Source: UBA6912 sp041611095
Lineage (GTDB): Bacteria; Actinomycetota; Acidimicrobiia; Spongiisociales; UBA5794
Reading direction: 5' to 3'
Length of the DNA stretch: 64,000 nt
Assembly (NCBI GenBank): GCA_041611095.1
Contig: JBFINP010000003.1
Location: 1-64,000 of the forward strand
Below, in pieces: positions 33,085 through 40,095 of the stretch (positions are counted from its first letter, which is position 1; each line of letters begins with the position of its first letter). The position numbers and the translations under genes were made by a program. Under the pieces are notes generated by a model. That model saw nothing but the letters and a program-made list of their open reading frames with translations, had not been told where the DNA came from and did no database searches.

Positions 33085-34137
33085 TCAGCGGCCGAACTGC
33101 TCCGGCAGCAGCAGGCAAGAATCACCGAACTCATGCCATAGGTAGCCGCCGGCCAATGCCGCCGCGTAGGCGTCGGCGACGAGCTCGGCGCCTGCGACTG
33201 CTTCGAGGAGCTTCAGGTGCGACGCTTCCGGTGGGTGCCACCCGGTGATCAGCCCGTCGACGACCCTGCTGGGTCGCTCGCCGCTCATCACCAGGTCCGT
33301 CCAGCCGGAACCCGGAGCAACCCAGCCGTCGGGAGTGGCAACCGTCTCGAGCGCCCTCGTCACCGTGGTCCCGACGGCGACGACACGCCGGCCGGCACTC
33401 CGAGTGCGGTTGACGGCGTGGGCCGTCTGTGGCGTCACCAGGAACCGCTCCGGCTGGGGCGCCTCATGTGCCTCCTGTGAGGACACGCCCGCATGCAGCT
33501 CGATGGTGGCGATCCCGATGCCGCTGTGGCTGAGTCGATCGACGAGCCGACGGGTGAACGGTCGCGCCGCGCTGGGCATCTCGGCGCTGCCCGGCCAGCG
33601 CCGCAGATCCCCAAAGATGGTCTGATAGTGCTCGAGTGCCCACTCGCCGGCGACGTAGGCGTAGCTGATAGGGCGTCCATGTCTTCGGAGGTGGCGGCGT
33701 AGCCCACCTGGGATGGCGAGCCGGGCGCGCCACAGGCGGCCGGCGCCCGAGTCGACCGAGTCGAGGAGCAGTAGCCGGCCGCGTCTGAGCCGGACGTTGT
33801 CGCCGGGAGACGCCGACAAGATCGGGCCCGAGCGGTCAGGCCGGCGAAGTTCGATCACCCACGTCTCGGGGTCGAGCGGCGTGGAGAAGTGCACAACCAC
33901 GCTGCGGTGGAGCCACGTTCCGTCGACGGCCGCCGGCATGGTCGGGCTCGTGTTGACCACGAGGAGATCGCCCGGCTCGAGGTGTGCTCCGAGACGCCGG
34001 AAGTGTGTATCGACGGTGCCGGTCGGACGGGCGACCAGGAGCCGCACCTCGTCTCGGCGGAGGCCCCGGGCCTCCGCGGGCTCCGCTGCCACCAGCTCGG
34101 CGGGGAGCGCGAACTCGAAGTGCGCTGTTGCGGGCAT
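33085..34137 (-). CDS. QueA-like S-adenosylmethionine:tRNA ribosyltransferase-isomerase family protein
   Basis: About 350 residues related to QueA, which uses SAM to build the cyclopentane ring of queuosine in tRNA. Recognisable parts are GDLLVVNTSPTMPAAV, the EMPSAARPFT segment (canonical QueA has APTAGLHFT), ATIELHAGV, RVVAVGTTVTRALE and the C-terminal YLWHEFGDSCLLL. The key block differs from canonical QueA, as in the shorter actinobacterial QueA-like branch whose members usually stand apart from other queuosine genes. ATG 34137 overlaps the SDR stop by one base (TGATG), so both are expressed together from the SoxR-controlled promoter. Function in tRNA modification is therefore uncertain. 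Confidence 0.8.
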   Translation of the reverse strand: MPATAHFEFALPAELVAAEPAEARGLRRDEVRLLVARPTGTVDTHFRRLGAHLEPGDLLVVNTSPTMPAAVDGTWLHRSVVVHFSTPLDPETWVIELRRPDRSGPILSASPGDNVRLRRGRLLLLDSVDSGAGRLWRARLAIPGGLRRHLRRHGRPISYAYVAGEWALEHYQTIFGDLRRWPGSAEMPSAARPFTRRLVDRLSHSGIGIATIELHAGVSSQEAHEAPQPERFLVTPQTAHAVNRTRSAGRRVVAVGTTVTRALETVATPDGWVAPGSGWTDLVMSGERPSRVVDGLITGWHPPEASHLKLLEAVAGAELVADAYAAALAGGYLWHEFGDSCLLLPEQFGR

Positions 34138-34820
34138 CACTCGGCGTGGGCCATGAAGTCAGCCGCGCTGTACCGGCCGCTCGGTGGCGCCAATCGGAGG
34201 AGCTCGAGCAGCGCCGGCACGACGGTCGCCGGCAACGGTCGATCCGAGATGTCCTCTCCGGGAAACGCCGCTTGGTGCATATCGGTTCTCATGTCGCCGG
34301 GATCGAACGCGTAGATCCTCAGACGGGGATGCTCTGCGGCGAGCACGGCGCTGAGCTGGTCGAGTGCAGCCTTCGACGCTCCGTAGCCACCCCAGCCCGG
34401 GTAGGCCTCGACTGCTGCATCCGAACTGAGGTTGACGATCACGCCGCTGCGTCGCTTCAGCGCCGGCAGCAAGGCCTGGGTCAGCCCGAGCGGGGCCGTT
34501 ACGTTCACGTCGAGAATCTCACCGAATTCCTGTGCCGAGAGCTCGGCCAACGGTGGAAGCGGGCTCGGGCCGAGGCGGCTTGCGTTGTTCACGAGCAGGT
34601 CGAGTCCTCGGCCGACGGCTTCGGCGACCTGCCCTCGGTGGACTGGGTCCGCAACGTCGCCTTCGATGATCGTCACGCCGGTCGGGATCTGAGCGGCGGT
34701 CGCTTCCAACGTCGCCCTGGTCCGTCCGGTGATGACCACATTCCAGCCCCGGCGGCAGAGCTCGATGGCGAGGGCTCGTCCAAAGCCGCGGGAGCCTCCC
34801 GTGACGACTGCTGATGACAT
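34137..34820 (-). CDS. Short-chain dehydrogenase/reductase under SoxR control
   Basis: A 227-residue NAD(P)-dependent oxidoreductase. It has the Rossmann motif TGGSRGFGRA (about 6-15), NNAS, the active-site Ser in VNLSSDAAVE and the YxxxK equivalent YGASKAALDQ. The frame opens at 34877, but ATG 34820 has GGAGG upstream and starts the fold. The promoter region contains a perfect 9-bp inverted repeat between a -35 and a -10 separated by 19 bp, the arrangement activated by MerR/SoxR proteins, and SoxR itself is encoded divergently. A role in reducing reactive carbonyls or redox-cycling compounds is likely but inferred. Its stop overlaps the QueA-like start. Confidence 0.9.
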   Translation of the reverse strand: MSSAVVTGGSRGFGRALAIELCRRGWNVVITGRTRATLEATAAQIPTGVTIIEGDVADPVHRGQVAEAVGRGLDLLVNNASRLGPSPLPPLAELSAQEFGEILDVNVTAPLGLTQALLPALKRRSGVIVNLSSDAAVEAYPGWGGYGASKAALDQLSAVLAAEHPRLRIYAFDPGDMRTDMHQAAFPGEDISDRPLPATVVPALLELLRLAPPSGRYSAADFMAHAE

Positions 34821-34851
34821 GATGAACCTCCGGTGATACGTGGATGTCGAC

Positions 34852-34890
34852 AAGGTACAACTTGAAGTTGACTTCAAGTCAAGAGATAAT
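34852..34890. promoter_or_regulatory. SoxR operator and divergent promoters
   Basis: The inverted repeat ACTTGAAGT-TG-ACTTCAAGT (34860-34879) closely resembles the enteric sox box. On the minus strand it sits between TTGACT (34882-34877) and TACCTT (34857-34852) with a 19-bp spacer, the long spacer typical of MerR-family-activated promoters, reading toward the SDR gene. On the plus strand TTGAAG (34862-34867) and GATAAT (34885-34890), 17 bp apart, could serve soxR and be repressed by the same box. Confidence 0.85.
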
Positions 34891-34897
34891 CCTCGAC

Positions 34898-35353
34898 ATG
34901 GAGGACGTCCTCACCATCAGCGAGGTAGCCACGCGAAGCGGGTTCTCCGCCTCGGCCCTGCGCTTCTACGAGAAGGAAGGCCTCATCACGGCAACCAGGA
35001 CCTCCGGGGGCCAGCGCCGCTTCCACCGCCACGAGCTGCGCCGCCTCGCTTTCATCGCCGCCGCCCGGCACGTCGGATTGACCTTGGACGAGATAGGCGA
35101 AGCGCTGGACCTGCTCCCGTCAGGTCGCACGCCGACGAAAGCCGACTGGTCCAAGATCACGCGCTCGTGGCGGAAGCGGCTCGACGAGGAGATCGCTGCG
35201 CTGGAGAGTCTGCGGGACGGGCTCGACAGCTGCATCGGCTGCGGCTGCCTGACACTGCAACGCTGCCGGCTGAGCAACCCGGCCGACATCGCCGCAACGA
35301 GGGGCTCAGGAGCCGTCTACCTCCCGAAACCGCTCCATCCCGACGCCGACTGA
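34898..35353 (+). CDS. soxR: Redox-sensing transcriptional activator SoxR
   Basis: A 151-residue MerR-family regulator. The N-terminal winged helix-turn-helix reads ISEVATRSGFSASALRFYEKEGLI. After the dimerising helix comes the [2Fe-2S] cluster loop C112-IG-C115-G-C117-LTLQR-C123, the exact SoxR spacing. Oxidation of the cluster by redox-cycling compounds or nitric oxide switches SoxR into an activator. The frame is open from 34844, but ATG 34898 begins where SoxR proteins do. The sox box lies 18-38 bp upstream of this start and also faces the divergent SDR gene, so SoxR controls that operon and probably itself. Confidence 0.95.
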   Translation: MEDVLTISEVATRSGFSASALRFYEKEGLITATRTSGGQRRFHRHELRRLAFIAAARHVGLTLDEIGEALDLLPSGRTPTKADWSKITRSWRKRLDEEIAALESLRDGLDSCIGCGCLTLQRCRLSNPADIAATRGSGAVYLPKPLHPDAD

Positions 35354-35475
35354 CCCAGCTGGTCCATCCGGGCACTCACGGACCACGACGTCGAACCCGG
35401 TGCTGCCCCAGACCGAGGGGGAGCTCGGCACGAGGTGAGCCGCGTGGTTCGTCGACTGCTCCACGAGGTCCGTCG

Positions 35476-36246
35476 TCACTCCGGCGTGACGTACGCCGCC
35501 GAGATGCCGCCGTCGACGAGGAACTCGGTGCCGGTGACGTAGGAGGACTCGTCGGATGCGAGGAACAACGCCGCTTCCGCCATCTCCTCGGCGAGCCCGA
35601 AGCGTCCCATCGGGAGGTGCACCAACCGCCGCTGTCGCTTGGCGTCGGTGTCGAGGAACTTCATCAGGAGCTCGGTCTGGAGCGGACCGGGGCACAGCGC
35701 GTTCACCCTGATGCCCTCGCGGGCATGCACCACGGCCAGCTCCCGGGTCATCGAGAGCACCGCACCTTTCGATGCCGTGTAAGCGAGTTGAGGAGTGGCC
35801 GCACCCATGCGGGCCACGAACGACGCGGTGTTGATGATCGACCCGCCTCCCGCCTCACGGATCGCCGCTATGCCGAACTTGCACCCGAGGAACACGCCCT
35901 TGACGTTGACGGCGAAGGTCCTGTCCCACGTCTCCAAGTCCGTGCCTACCGCATCGGAGTCGTCCGACAGCATGATCCCGGCGTTGTTGAAGAGCACATG
36001 GAGTGCGCCGTACCTACTCGTTGCCGCTTCGACCATGCGCTCACAGTCCTCCGGGGTGGAAACGTCGGCGCGGACGGCGAGAGCCCAGTCGGCACCGATC
36101 TCGTCCCCAACCTGCTCCACGGCGGCCTCGTCGATATCGACCAGCACCACGGCGGCCCCCTCCTCGGCGAAGCGAAGCGCCGACGCTTTCCCGATCCCGC
36201 TTCCTGCTCCCGTGATCAGGGCGACCTTGCCGTCGAGTCGACCCAT
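35476..36246 (-). CDS. SDR-family oxidoreductase (classical)
   Basis: A 256-residue classical short-chain dehydrogenase: cofactor loop TGAGSGIGKA (about 13-22), D-box VDIDE suggesting NAD preference, NNAGIM, catalytic Ser in IINTASFVA, YTASKGAV (Tyr and Lys) and the C-terminal LASDESSYVTGTEFLVDGG. It would oxidise or reduce an alcohol/ketone. Its start (36246) lies 9 bp downstream of the glutamine-synthetase-like gene on the same strand, so the two form an operon. The substrate is probably linked to amine or amino-alcohol breakdown, but the sequence does not decide. Confidence 0.9.
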   Translation of the reverse strand: MGRLDGKVALITGAGSGIGKASALRFAEEGAAVVLVDIDEAAVEQVGDEIGADWALAVRADVSTPEDCERMVEAATSRYGALHVLFNNAGIMLSDDSDAVGTDLETWDRTFAVNVKGVFLGCKFGIAAIREAGGGSIINTASFVARMGAATPQLAYTASKGAVLSMTRELAVVHAREGIRVNALCPGPLQTELLMKFLDTDAKRQRRLVHLPMGRFGLAEEMAEAALFLASDESSYVTGTEFLVDGGISAAYVTPE

Positions 36247-36255
36247 CGTGTCCTC

Positions 36256-37620
36256 CTAGATCCGCTCGAAGTAGCGGCGGCGTTCCCAGTCGGTCACTGC
36301 GGCGTCGAAAGCATCGGCCTCGGTCGCGAAGAAGTGCGAGTAGTGCCGGTGCACGTCGCCGCCCAGGAACGATTCGGCGAACTCGCTGGCTCGGAATCGA
36401 TCGGTCGCGTCTCGCAGCGTCGTCGGCAGAGCGTCGAGATGGTCGGCCTCGTACATGTCGCCTACGAAAGGCTCGGGCATCGTCAGCCCCTCCTCGATCC
36501 CTTCTGCTCCCGCTGTAAGCAGCGCGGCATACGCCAGGTACGGGTTGCAGTCGGCGCCGGGCACCCGACACTCCACCCGCAGGCTCTCACGCTCGCCGAC
36601 GACCCTCAGCGCCGCGGTGCGGTTGTCCCGGCTCCACGCCAGCCGGGTCGGCGCCCACGAGCCGTGCTCGAAGCGTTTGTACGAGTTGATGGTGGGCGCC
36701 AGCAGGACCGTGATCTCCGGGAGTCGGCGCAACAGCCCGGCCACGAACCCTCCGAACTCGGCCGACGCCTCAGCACCGTCGGCGAACGCATTTTGCCCCT
36801 CCCGCCACAGGCTCAAGTGCATGTGGCAGCTCGAGCCCGCCTGGCCGGCGAAGGGTTTCGCCATGAACGTGGCGCTGATCCCGGCGGCATCGGCGATCTC
36901 CTTCATCGCCTCCTTCATCACGGTATGGCGGTCGGCCATCTGGTCGACGGCCGTGTATTTGATGTTCATCTCGTGCTGACCGCGTCCCCATTCCCCCTTC
37001 GAGTTCTCCACCGGAATGCCGGATCGAGCGAGATGGCGGCGAACTGCCCGGTTGTAGAACTCCTCGCGAGTGCCCTGCAGGATGTTGTAGTCCTCCAAAT
37101 ACCACCCGAGGGGCGTGAGGTCGGCGTACCCTTGCTCGGCTGCCTGGCGATAGGAGTCGGTGAACAGGTAGTACTCGAGCTCCGACGCCGCCATCGCCGT
37201 GAGCCCGGATCCGGCGAGCCTCTCCACGGCACGCCGCAGCACCGTCCGCGGCGCCGGCGCCACATCGCCATGCCCCGTGGTGTGGAGATCGCACAGCACC
37301 AGGGCCGTGGCCTCGAGCCACGTGGCCCGCCGCATCGTGGCCAGGTCGGGGACCATGTGGAAATCGCCGTAGCCGAGCTGCCAGTTGGCGAACTCGTAGC
37401 CGGGAACGGGCTCCATGTCGATGTCGGTGGTCAACAAGTAGTCGCAGCCATGGGTACCGGCGGAGGCAACGTGCTCGACGAAGAAGCTCGCATCGAAGCG
37501 CTTGCCCATGAGCCGTCCGTAGTGGTCGGGGAAAGCGACGATGACGGTGTCGATCTCGTCCGCCCCGGCGGCGCGCCGCAGGGCGTCGAGGCTCAGGTGA
37601 GGTTCGGTCTCGGCGGCCAT
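36256..37620 (-). CDS. Glutamine synthetase family protein (gamma-glutamylamine synthetase-like)
   Basis: A 454-residue GS-fold ligase that would join glutamate to an amine with ATP. Visible motifs are ELEYYLFTDSYRQA, the metal/ATP block KGEWGRGQHEMNIKY, FMAKPFAGQAGSSCHMHLSL, APTINSYKRFEHGSWAPT and the catalytic-loop region DNRTAALRV. NGT and QHE wording and the YLEDYNILQGTREEFYN segment resemble PuuA/GlnA3-type polyamine or ethanolamine gamma-glutamylation enzymes rather than nitrogen-assimilating GlnA. The frame is open to 38202, but ATG 37620 has GAGGAG upstream and matches family length. It is followed by the SDR gene 9 bp away. Confidence 0.88.
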   Translation of the reverse strand: MAAETEPHLSLDALRRAAGADEIDTVIVAFPDHYGRLMGKRFDASFFVEHVASAGTHGCDYLLTTDIDMEPVPGYEFANWQLGYGDFHMVPDLATMRRATWLEATALVLCDLHTTGHGDVAPAPRTVLRRAVERLAGSGLTAMAASELEYYLFTDSYRQAAEQGYADLTPLGWYLEDYNILQGTREEFYNRAVRRHLARSGIPVENSKGEWGRGQHEMNIKYTAVDQMADRHTVMKEAMKEIADAAGISATFMAKPFAGQAGSSCHMHLSLWREGQNAFADGAEASAEFGGFVAGLLRRLPEITVLLAPTINSYKRFEHGSWAPTRLAWSRDNRTAALRVVGERESLRVECRVPGADCNPYLAYAALLTAGAEGIEEGLTMPEPFVGDMYEADHLDALPTTLRDATDRFRASEFAESFLGGDVHRHYSHFFATEADAFDAAVTDWERRRYFERI

Positions 37621-37776
37621 GGCGCTCCTCGGGTCGGGGGGCAAGATACCGGCCGGGCGTTGAGGATGCCTTTCACCGGCGGCGGTGATGCTCGGCCCAG
37701 GACCGGGCCTTCGGACTCTTGGCAGGCCGAGGCGGCTGCGGTACAACGTCTTCACGACGCCACAAGGGAGGGTGTC

Positions 37777-38094
37777 ATGGCGGCGCAACCATCGCGACCA
37801 ACGGGCAAGGAACCGCTTCGGGATGCGGCTCTGGAGCGAGCCGAGGAAGAGGCCGAGGGCGTAGCGGCCTTCGGCACGCCCCCGTCGATCGCCGGGGAAG
37901 TGGCCGAGCGCGAAGAGGCCCAGGGCGTTGAGGTGTTCGAGGACCCGGACGGCGTGATCCCGCGCGTCGAGCTGAGGAACGGCGCTCCAGGGGAGGAGAG
38001 TCTCGATCCGGACCGGCTCGGGCTCGACGATACGCTCGGGGAGGACGCCTACGACGCCGGCGTGCCGGAGTATCCCGAGGACCTGGAGCCCTAG
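37777..38094 (+). CDS. Small acidic hypothetical protein
   Basis: A 105-residue, strongly acidic, low-complexity protein (many Glu, Asp, Pro) with no membrane segment or recognised domain. ATG 37777 has GGGAGGG 5 nt upstream, a better signal than most genes here, and the codon bias is high-GC throughout. The C-terminus ends YPEDLEP. The enormous open frame extending upstream to 34840 is an antisense artefact of GC-rich coding DNA and is not part of this gene. It ends 4 bp from the stop of the convergent rhodanese-CBS gene. I do not recognise a family; it may be intrinsically disordered. Confidence 0.7.
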   Translation: MAAQPSRPTGKEPLRDAALERAEEEAEGVAAFGTPPSIAGEVAEREEAQGVEVFEDPDGVIPRVELRNGAPGEESLDPDRLGLDDTLGEDAYDAGVPEYPEDLEP

Positions 38095-38098
38095 CCGG

Positions 38099-38842
38099 CT
38101 ACTCCACCTTCCACTGGCCCGGACAGCCCTCGCACTCCTGCCACCCCTGGATCGGTGGGGGACCGCTGAGTCGCACCTCGCCGTCGACCCGCCGGAGCGC
38201 ACCGAGGAGCGTGCCCTGGGCCGTCGTCACGACCACGAGCTTCGTTCCTCGCTCGCCCATGCGATCGACCAGAGGCTGCAGCAGACCGTTCGGCCGGACC
38301 GTGGTCGGCCCCGGCTCCATCACGTCGACCACGATGGCTACGTCGTCCTCGTCCCACGCCCCGTTACGGAGCCGTCCGACGACCGTATCGCCGCAGTCGA
38401 CGACCATGCACTCGTCCCAGGCGGCCGCGAAGGTCCGCCGACGGACCTCACCGATCGACTCGTCAGGGGTGCAGGTGGGCACGTCATCGCGGGCGGCGTC
38501 CATCACTCGCAGAACCGGCGCCGCCGTCCCTTCCATCGGGAGCCCCGCCGCCTTCCAGTCGGCGATGCCGAGGATGTAGTCGTAGACCTCTTCGAACCCA
38601 AGTGCTTCGAGCCGGCACGCGGCTCGCGGAGACATGTCTCACAAGCCGTCGTGTCAATAGACGACGACGGGTTTGTCCCGTCGTAGCTGCTCCGTCGTCG
38701 CCGCATCGAGCGTCTTCAGCGGGATGTTGACGGCACCGGGGATGTGACTCTCGGCGTACTCCCGTGCCGGCAGTACGTCCACGACGGTGGCGCCCTCGTC
38801 GATGAGCACCTCGAGGGTCGAGCGATCGATGGCGGTGACCAC
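38099..38842 (-). CDS. Rhodanese-CBS fusion with two in-frame UGA codons (probable selenoprotein)
   Basis: One 247-codon reading frame from GTG 38842 (AAGGAGG upstream) to TAG/stop at 38099 that is interrupted only by UGA at codon 63 (38656-38654) and codon 68 (38641-38639). Before them is a rhodanese N-half (VVDVLPAREYAESHIPGAVN, KPVVVY); after them, in the same frame, the rhodanese C-half (DMSPRAACRLEALGFEEVYD, DWKAAGLPMEG) and a CBS-pair-like region (about 100-230). Relatives remembered for this family have Cys at both UGA positions, the first being the sulfur-accepting catalytic residue. Selenocysteine at 63 and 68 (U-HDGL-U) is the best reading. Alternatives are a recently inactivated gene or two sequencing errors. 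It is last in the ArsR-led operon. Confidence 0.72.
38608..38626 (-). promoter_or_regulatory. Candidate bacterial SECIS hairpin
   Basis: On the coding strand CGAGCCG, loop CGTGC and CGGCTCG form a 7-bp GC-rich hairpin inside the gene. Its apical loop begins 19 nt after the second UGA and 34 nt after the first, and has G as second base. Both distances fall within the window usually allowed for bacterial SECIS elements. This is a hand fold; other pairings such as GAGA-CATG-TCTC just upstream are possible. Confidence 0.45.
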
Positions 38843-38853
38843 GGCGTCCTCCT

Positions 38854-39324
38854 TCAGTAGGTCGATGGGAACCGGGTGCGGAAGTCGATGACGTTGACCC
38901 AGTCGGGCCGGACGGTGATGCGCGCCATACCGCGCATCGTGGCGTTCGCACGGTCGCGAAACCGGGCTCCGTCGGCCGGGCCCAGGTAGCGGAGCGCCGC
39001 ATCGGCGTACTCGGGAACGGCGCCCTCGACGATCGTCACGTGCGCGTCGCCGCGCACGCCGAGGATCGCGTATGGAGCAGTCTCGGAGTCGATGGTGACC
39101 GCAGCCCGCGGGTTGGTCTGGAGCGCCTCGACCTTGGGTGATGCCCCGGCGGCGCCGAACACCAGCTCGGTGCCGTTCCACGCAAACCACATGGGGCTGA
39201 CGCGAGGCGTGCCGTCGAGGGCGATGTACCCCAGGCGGGCCGGGATCGCCGAGCTCAGCAGCTCGACCGCGACGGGGTGCCGGAGCAGGGCGAGATCTCC
39301 CTGAGGCAGCGTGTCGAGCGTCAT
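38854..39324 (-). CDS. Pyridoxamine 5'-phosphate oxidase (PPOX)-family flavoprotein
   Basis: A 156-residue split-barrel flavin- or F420-binding protein. LGYIALDGTPRVSPMWFAWNG is the typical opening of the PPOX/FDOR fold, followed by KVEALQTNPRAAVTID and ILGVRGDAHVTIVEG. In actinobacteria such proteins reduce diverse substrates with F420 or bind heme or FMN; nothing here fixes the cofactor. ATG 39324 overlaps the stop of the thioredoxin-fold gene (ATGA), and the rhodanese-CBS gene begins 11 bp downstream. It is thus inside the ArsR-led operon, consistent with a redox role beside the sulfur/selenium-transfer protein. Confidence 0.85.
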   Translation of the reverse strand: MTLDTLPQGDLALLRHPVAVELLSSAIPARLGYIALDGTPRVSPMWFAWNGTELVFGAAGASPKVEALQTNPRAAVTIDSETAPYAILGVRGDAHVTIVEGAVPEYADAALRYLGPADGARFRDRANATMRGMARITVRPDWVNVIDFRTRFPSTY

Positions 39325-39629
39325 CGGTCGGCCCCCGTGAGTGCGGCCGTGATCTGCTCGACGGTCGGTGAGCCGGCCGGACCTTCCGGCGTCTGGTAGA
39401 TGCGGCAGGAGAGCCCGACGGGTGCGCCGGGGTCGGCGAACGGGTCGACGCCGTCGAGGAGGATCGTCGGTGAGCCGTGGAAGGCGATGGCCTCTGCCAT
39501 CTCCGGCGTTGCCACGAGCTCGACCCGTACGTGGGCCGGGACACCGGTGGCTTCGACGGCGCGCTCGACTCGTTCGATCGTGGTGAGCCAGTTGGGGCAG
39601 TCGTTGAAGTGTTGCAGCGTGATCTGCAT
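39321..39629 (-). CDS. Small thioredoxin-fold protein with CPNW motif
   Basis: A 102-residue protein starting at ATG 39629 (GGAGGTCGGG upstream). QHFNDCPNWLTTIERVERA has the thioredoxin-type first strand and a single cysteine in place of CxxC. GSPTILLDGVDPFADP matches the cis-Pro region, and a second cysteine lies in GLSCRIYQTPEG. The family is common in actinobacteria beside ArsR-type regulators and alkylmercury-lyase genes, where it is often labelled thioredoxin-like; reaction is not known to me. The codon for the CPNW cysteine is TGC. It is 11 bp after the ArsR stop and overlaps the PPOX start. Confidence 0.8.
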   Translation of the reverse strand: MQITLQHFNDCPNWLTTIERVERAVEATGVPAHVRVELVATPEMAEAIAFHGSPTILLDGVDPFADPGAPVGLSCRIYQTPEGPAGSPTVEQITAALTGADR

Positions 39630-39640
39630 CCCGACCTCCG

Positions 39641-40030
39641 TCATGTGGTGGTGCGAGCTCGGGCGCTGTACTCGGAGAGTGCAGCCGTGAGCTGGTCGAG
39701 GCGTGCCGCGTTGATCGAGTAGTAGCTCCACCGGCCGCGCTTCTCCCGGTCGATGACGCCTGCGTCGAGCAGCGCTTTGAGGTGGTAGCTGACCGTCGAC
39801 TGCGCCAGCGGCAGGTGGCGTTCCACGTCCACCACGCACACGGGCTCGCCGGCGGAGTCGATCAGATGGACGATCGCCATCCGGTAGGGGTCTCCCAGCG
39901 CCCCGAACGCCTCGGCGAGGTCCTCGGCGCGGAGCGCATCGATCGGTTGGGCATCGAGCGCCACACAGCACGGCACCTCCGTGTCGCACTCACAGACGAC
40001 TCGAGCCAGCTTGGACGAAGATTGCATCAT
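39641..40030 (-). CDS. ArsR-family metalloregulator
   Basis: A 129-residue winged-helix repressor. The helix-turn-helix is LPLAQSTVSYHLKALLDAGVIDREKRGRWSYYSI (shown here as its parts LAQSTVSYHLKALL and RGRWSYYSI). Five cysteines cluster in the N-terminal arm (VCECDTEVPCC), and another lies just before the helix-turn-helix (EPVCVVD), a likely thiol sensor for arsenite, mercury or similar ions. The frame is open to 40120, but ATG 40030 (or 40027) lies next to the operator and fits family length. It is the first gene of an operon with the thioredoxin-fold, PPOX and rhodanese-CBS genes and is divergent from merB. Confidence 0.9.
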   Translation of the reverse strand: MMQSSSKLARVVCECDTEVPCCVALDAQPIDALRAEDLAEAFGALGDPYRMAIVHLIDSAGEPVCVVDVERHLPLAQSTVSYHLKALLDAGVIDREKRGRWSYYSINAARLDQLTAALSEYSARARTTT

Positions 40031-40035
40031 GACAG

Positions 40036-40063
40036 AATAAATCGAAAACTCTCGATGTTTATT
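40036..40063. promoter_or_regulatory. Inverted-repeat operator between arsR and merB
   Basis: The AT-rich imperfect palindrome AATAAATCGA ... TCGATGTTTATT fills the short gap between the divergent arsR and merB starts, in otherwise GC-rich DNA. Its position 6 bp from the arsR ATG fits autorepression and shared control of merB by the ArsR protein. Confidence 0.65.
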
Positions 40064-40095
40064 CCGGTGCACCACGCTGAGGAGAATGAGTTGCC

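Noticed and set aside
34840..38094. 1084-codon plus-strand open frame
   Set aside because: It is antisense to the SDR and glutamine-synthetase-like genes. Only the last 105 codons, with their own Shine-Dalgarno at 37766-37772, are accepted as a gene.
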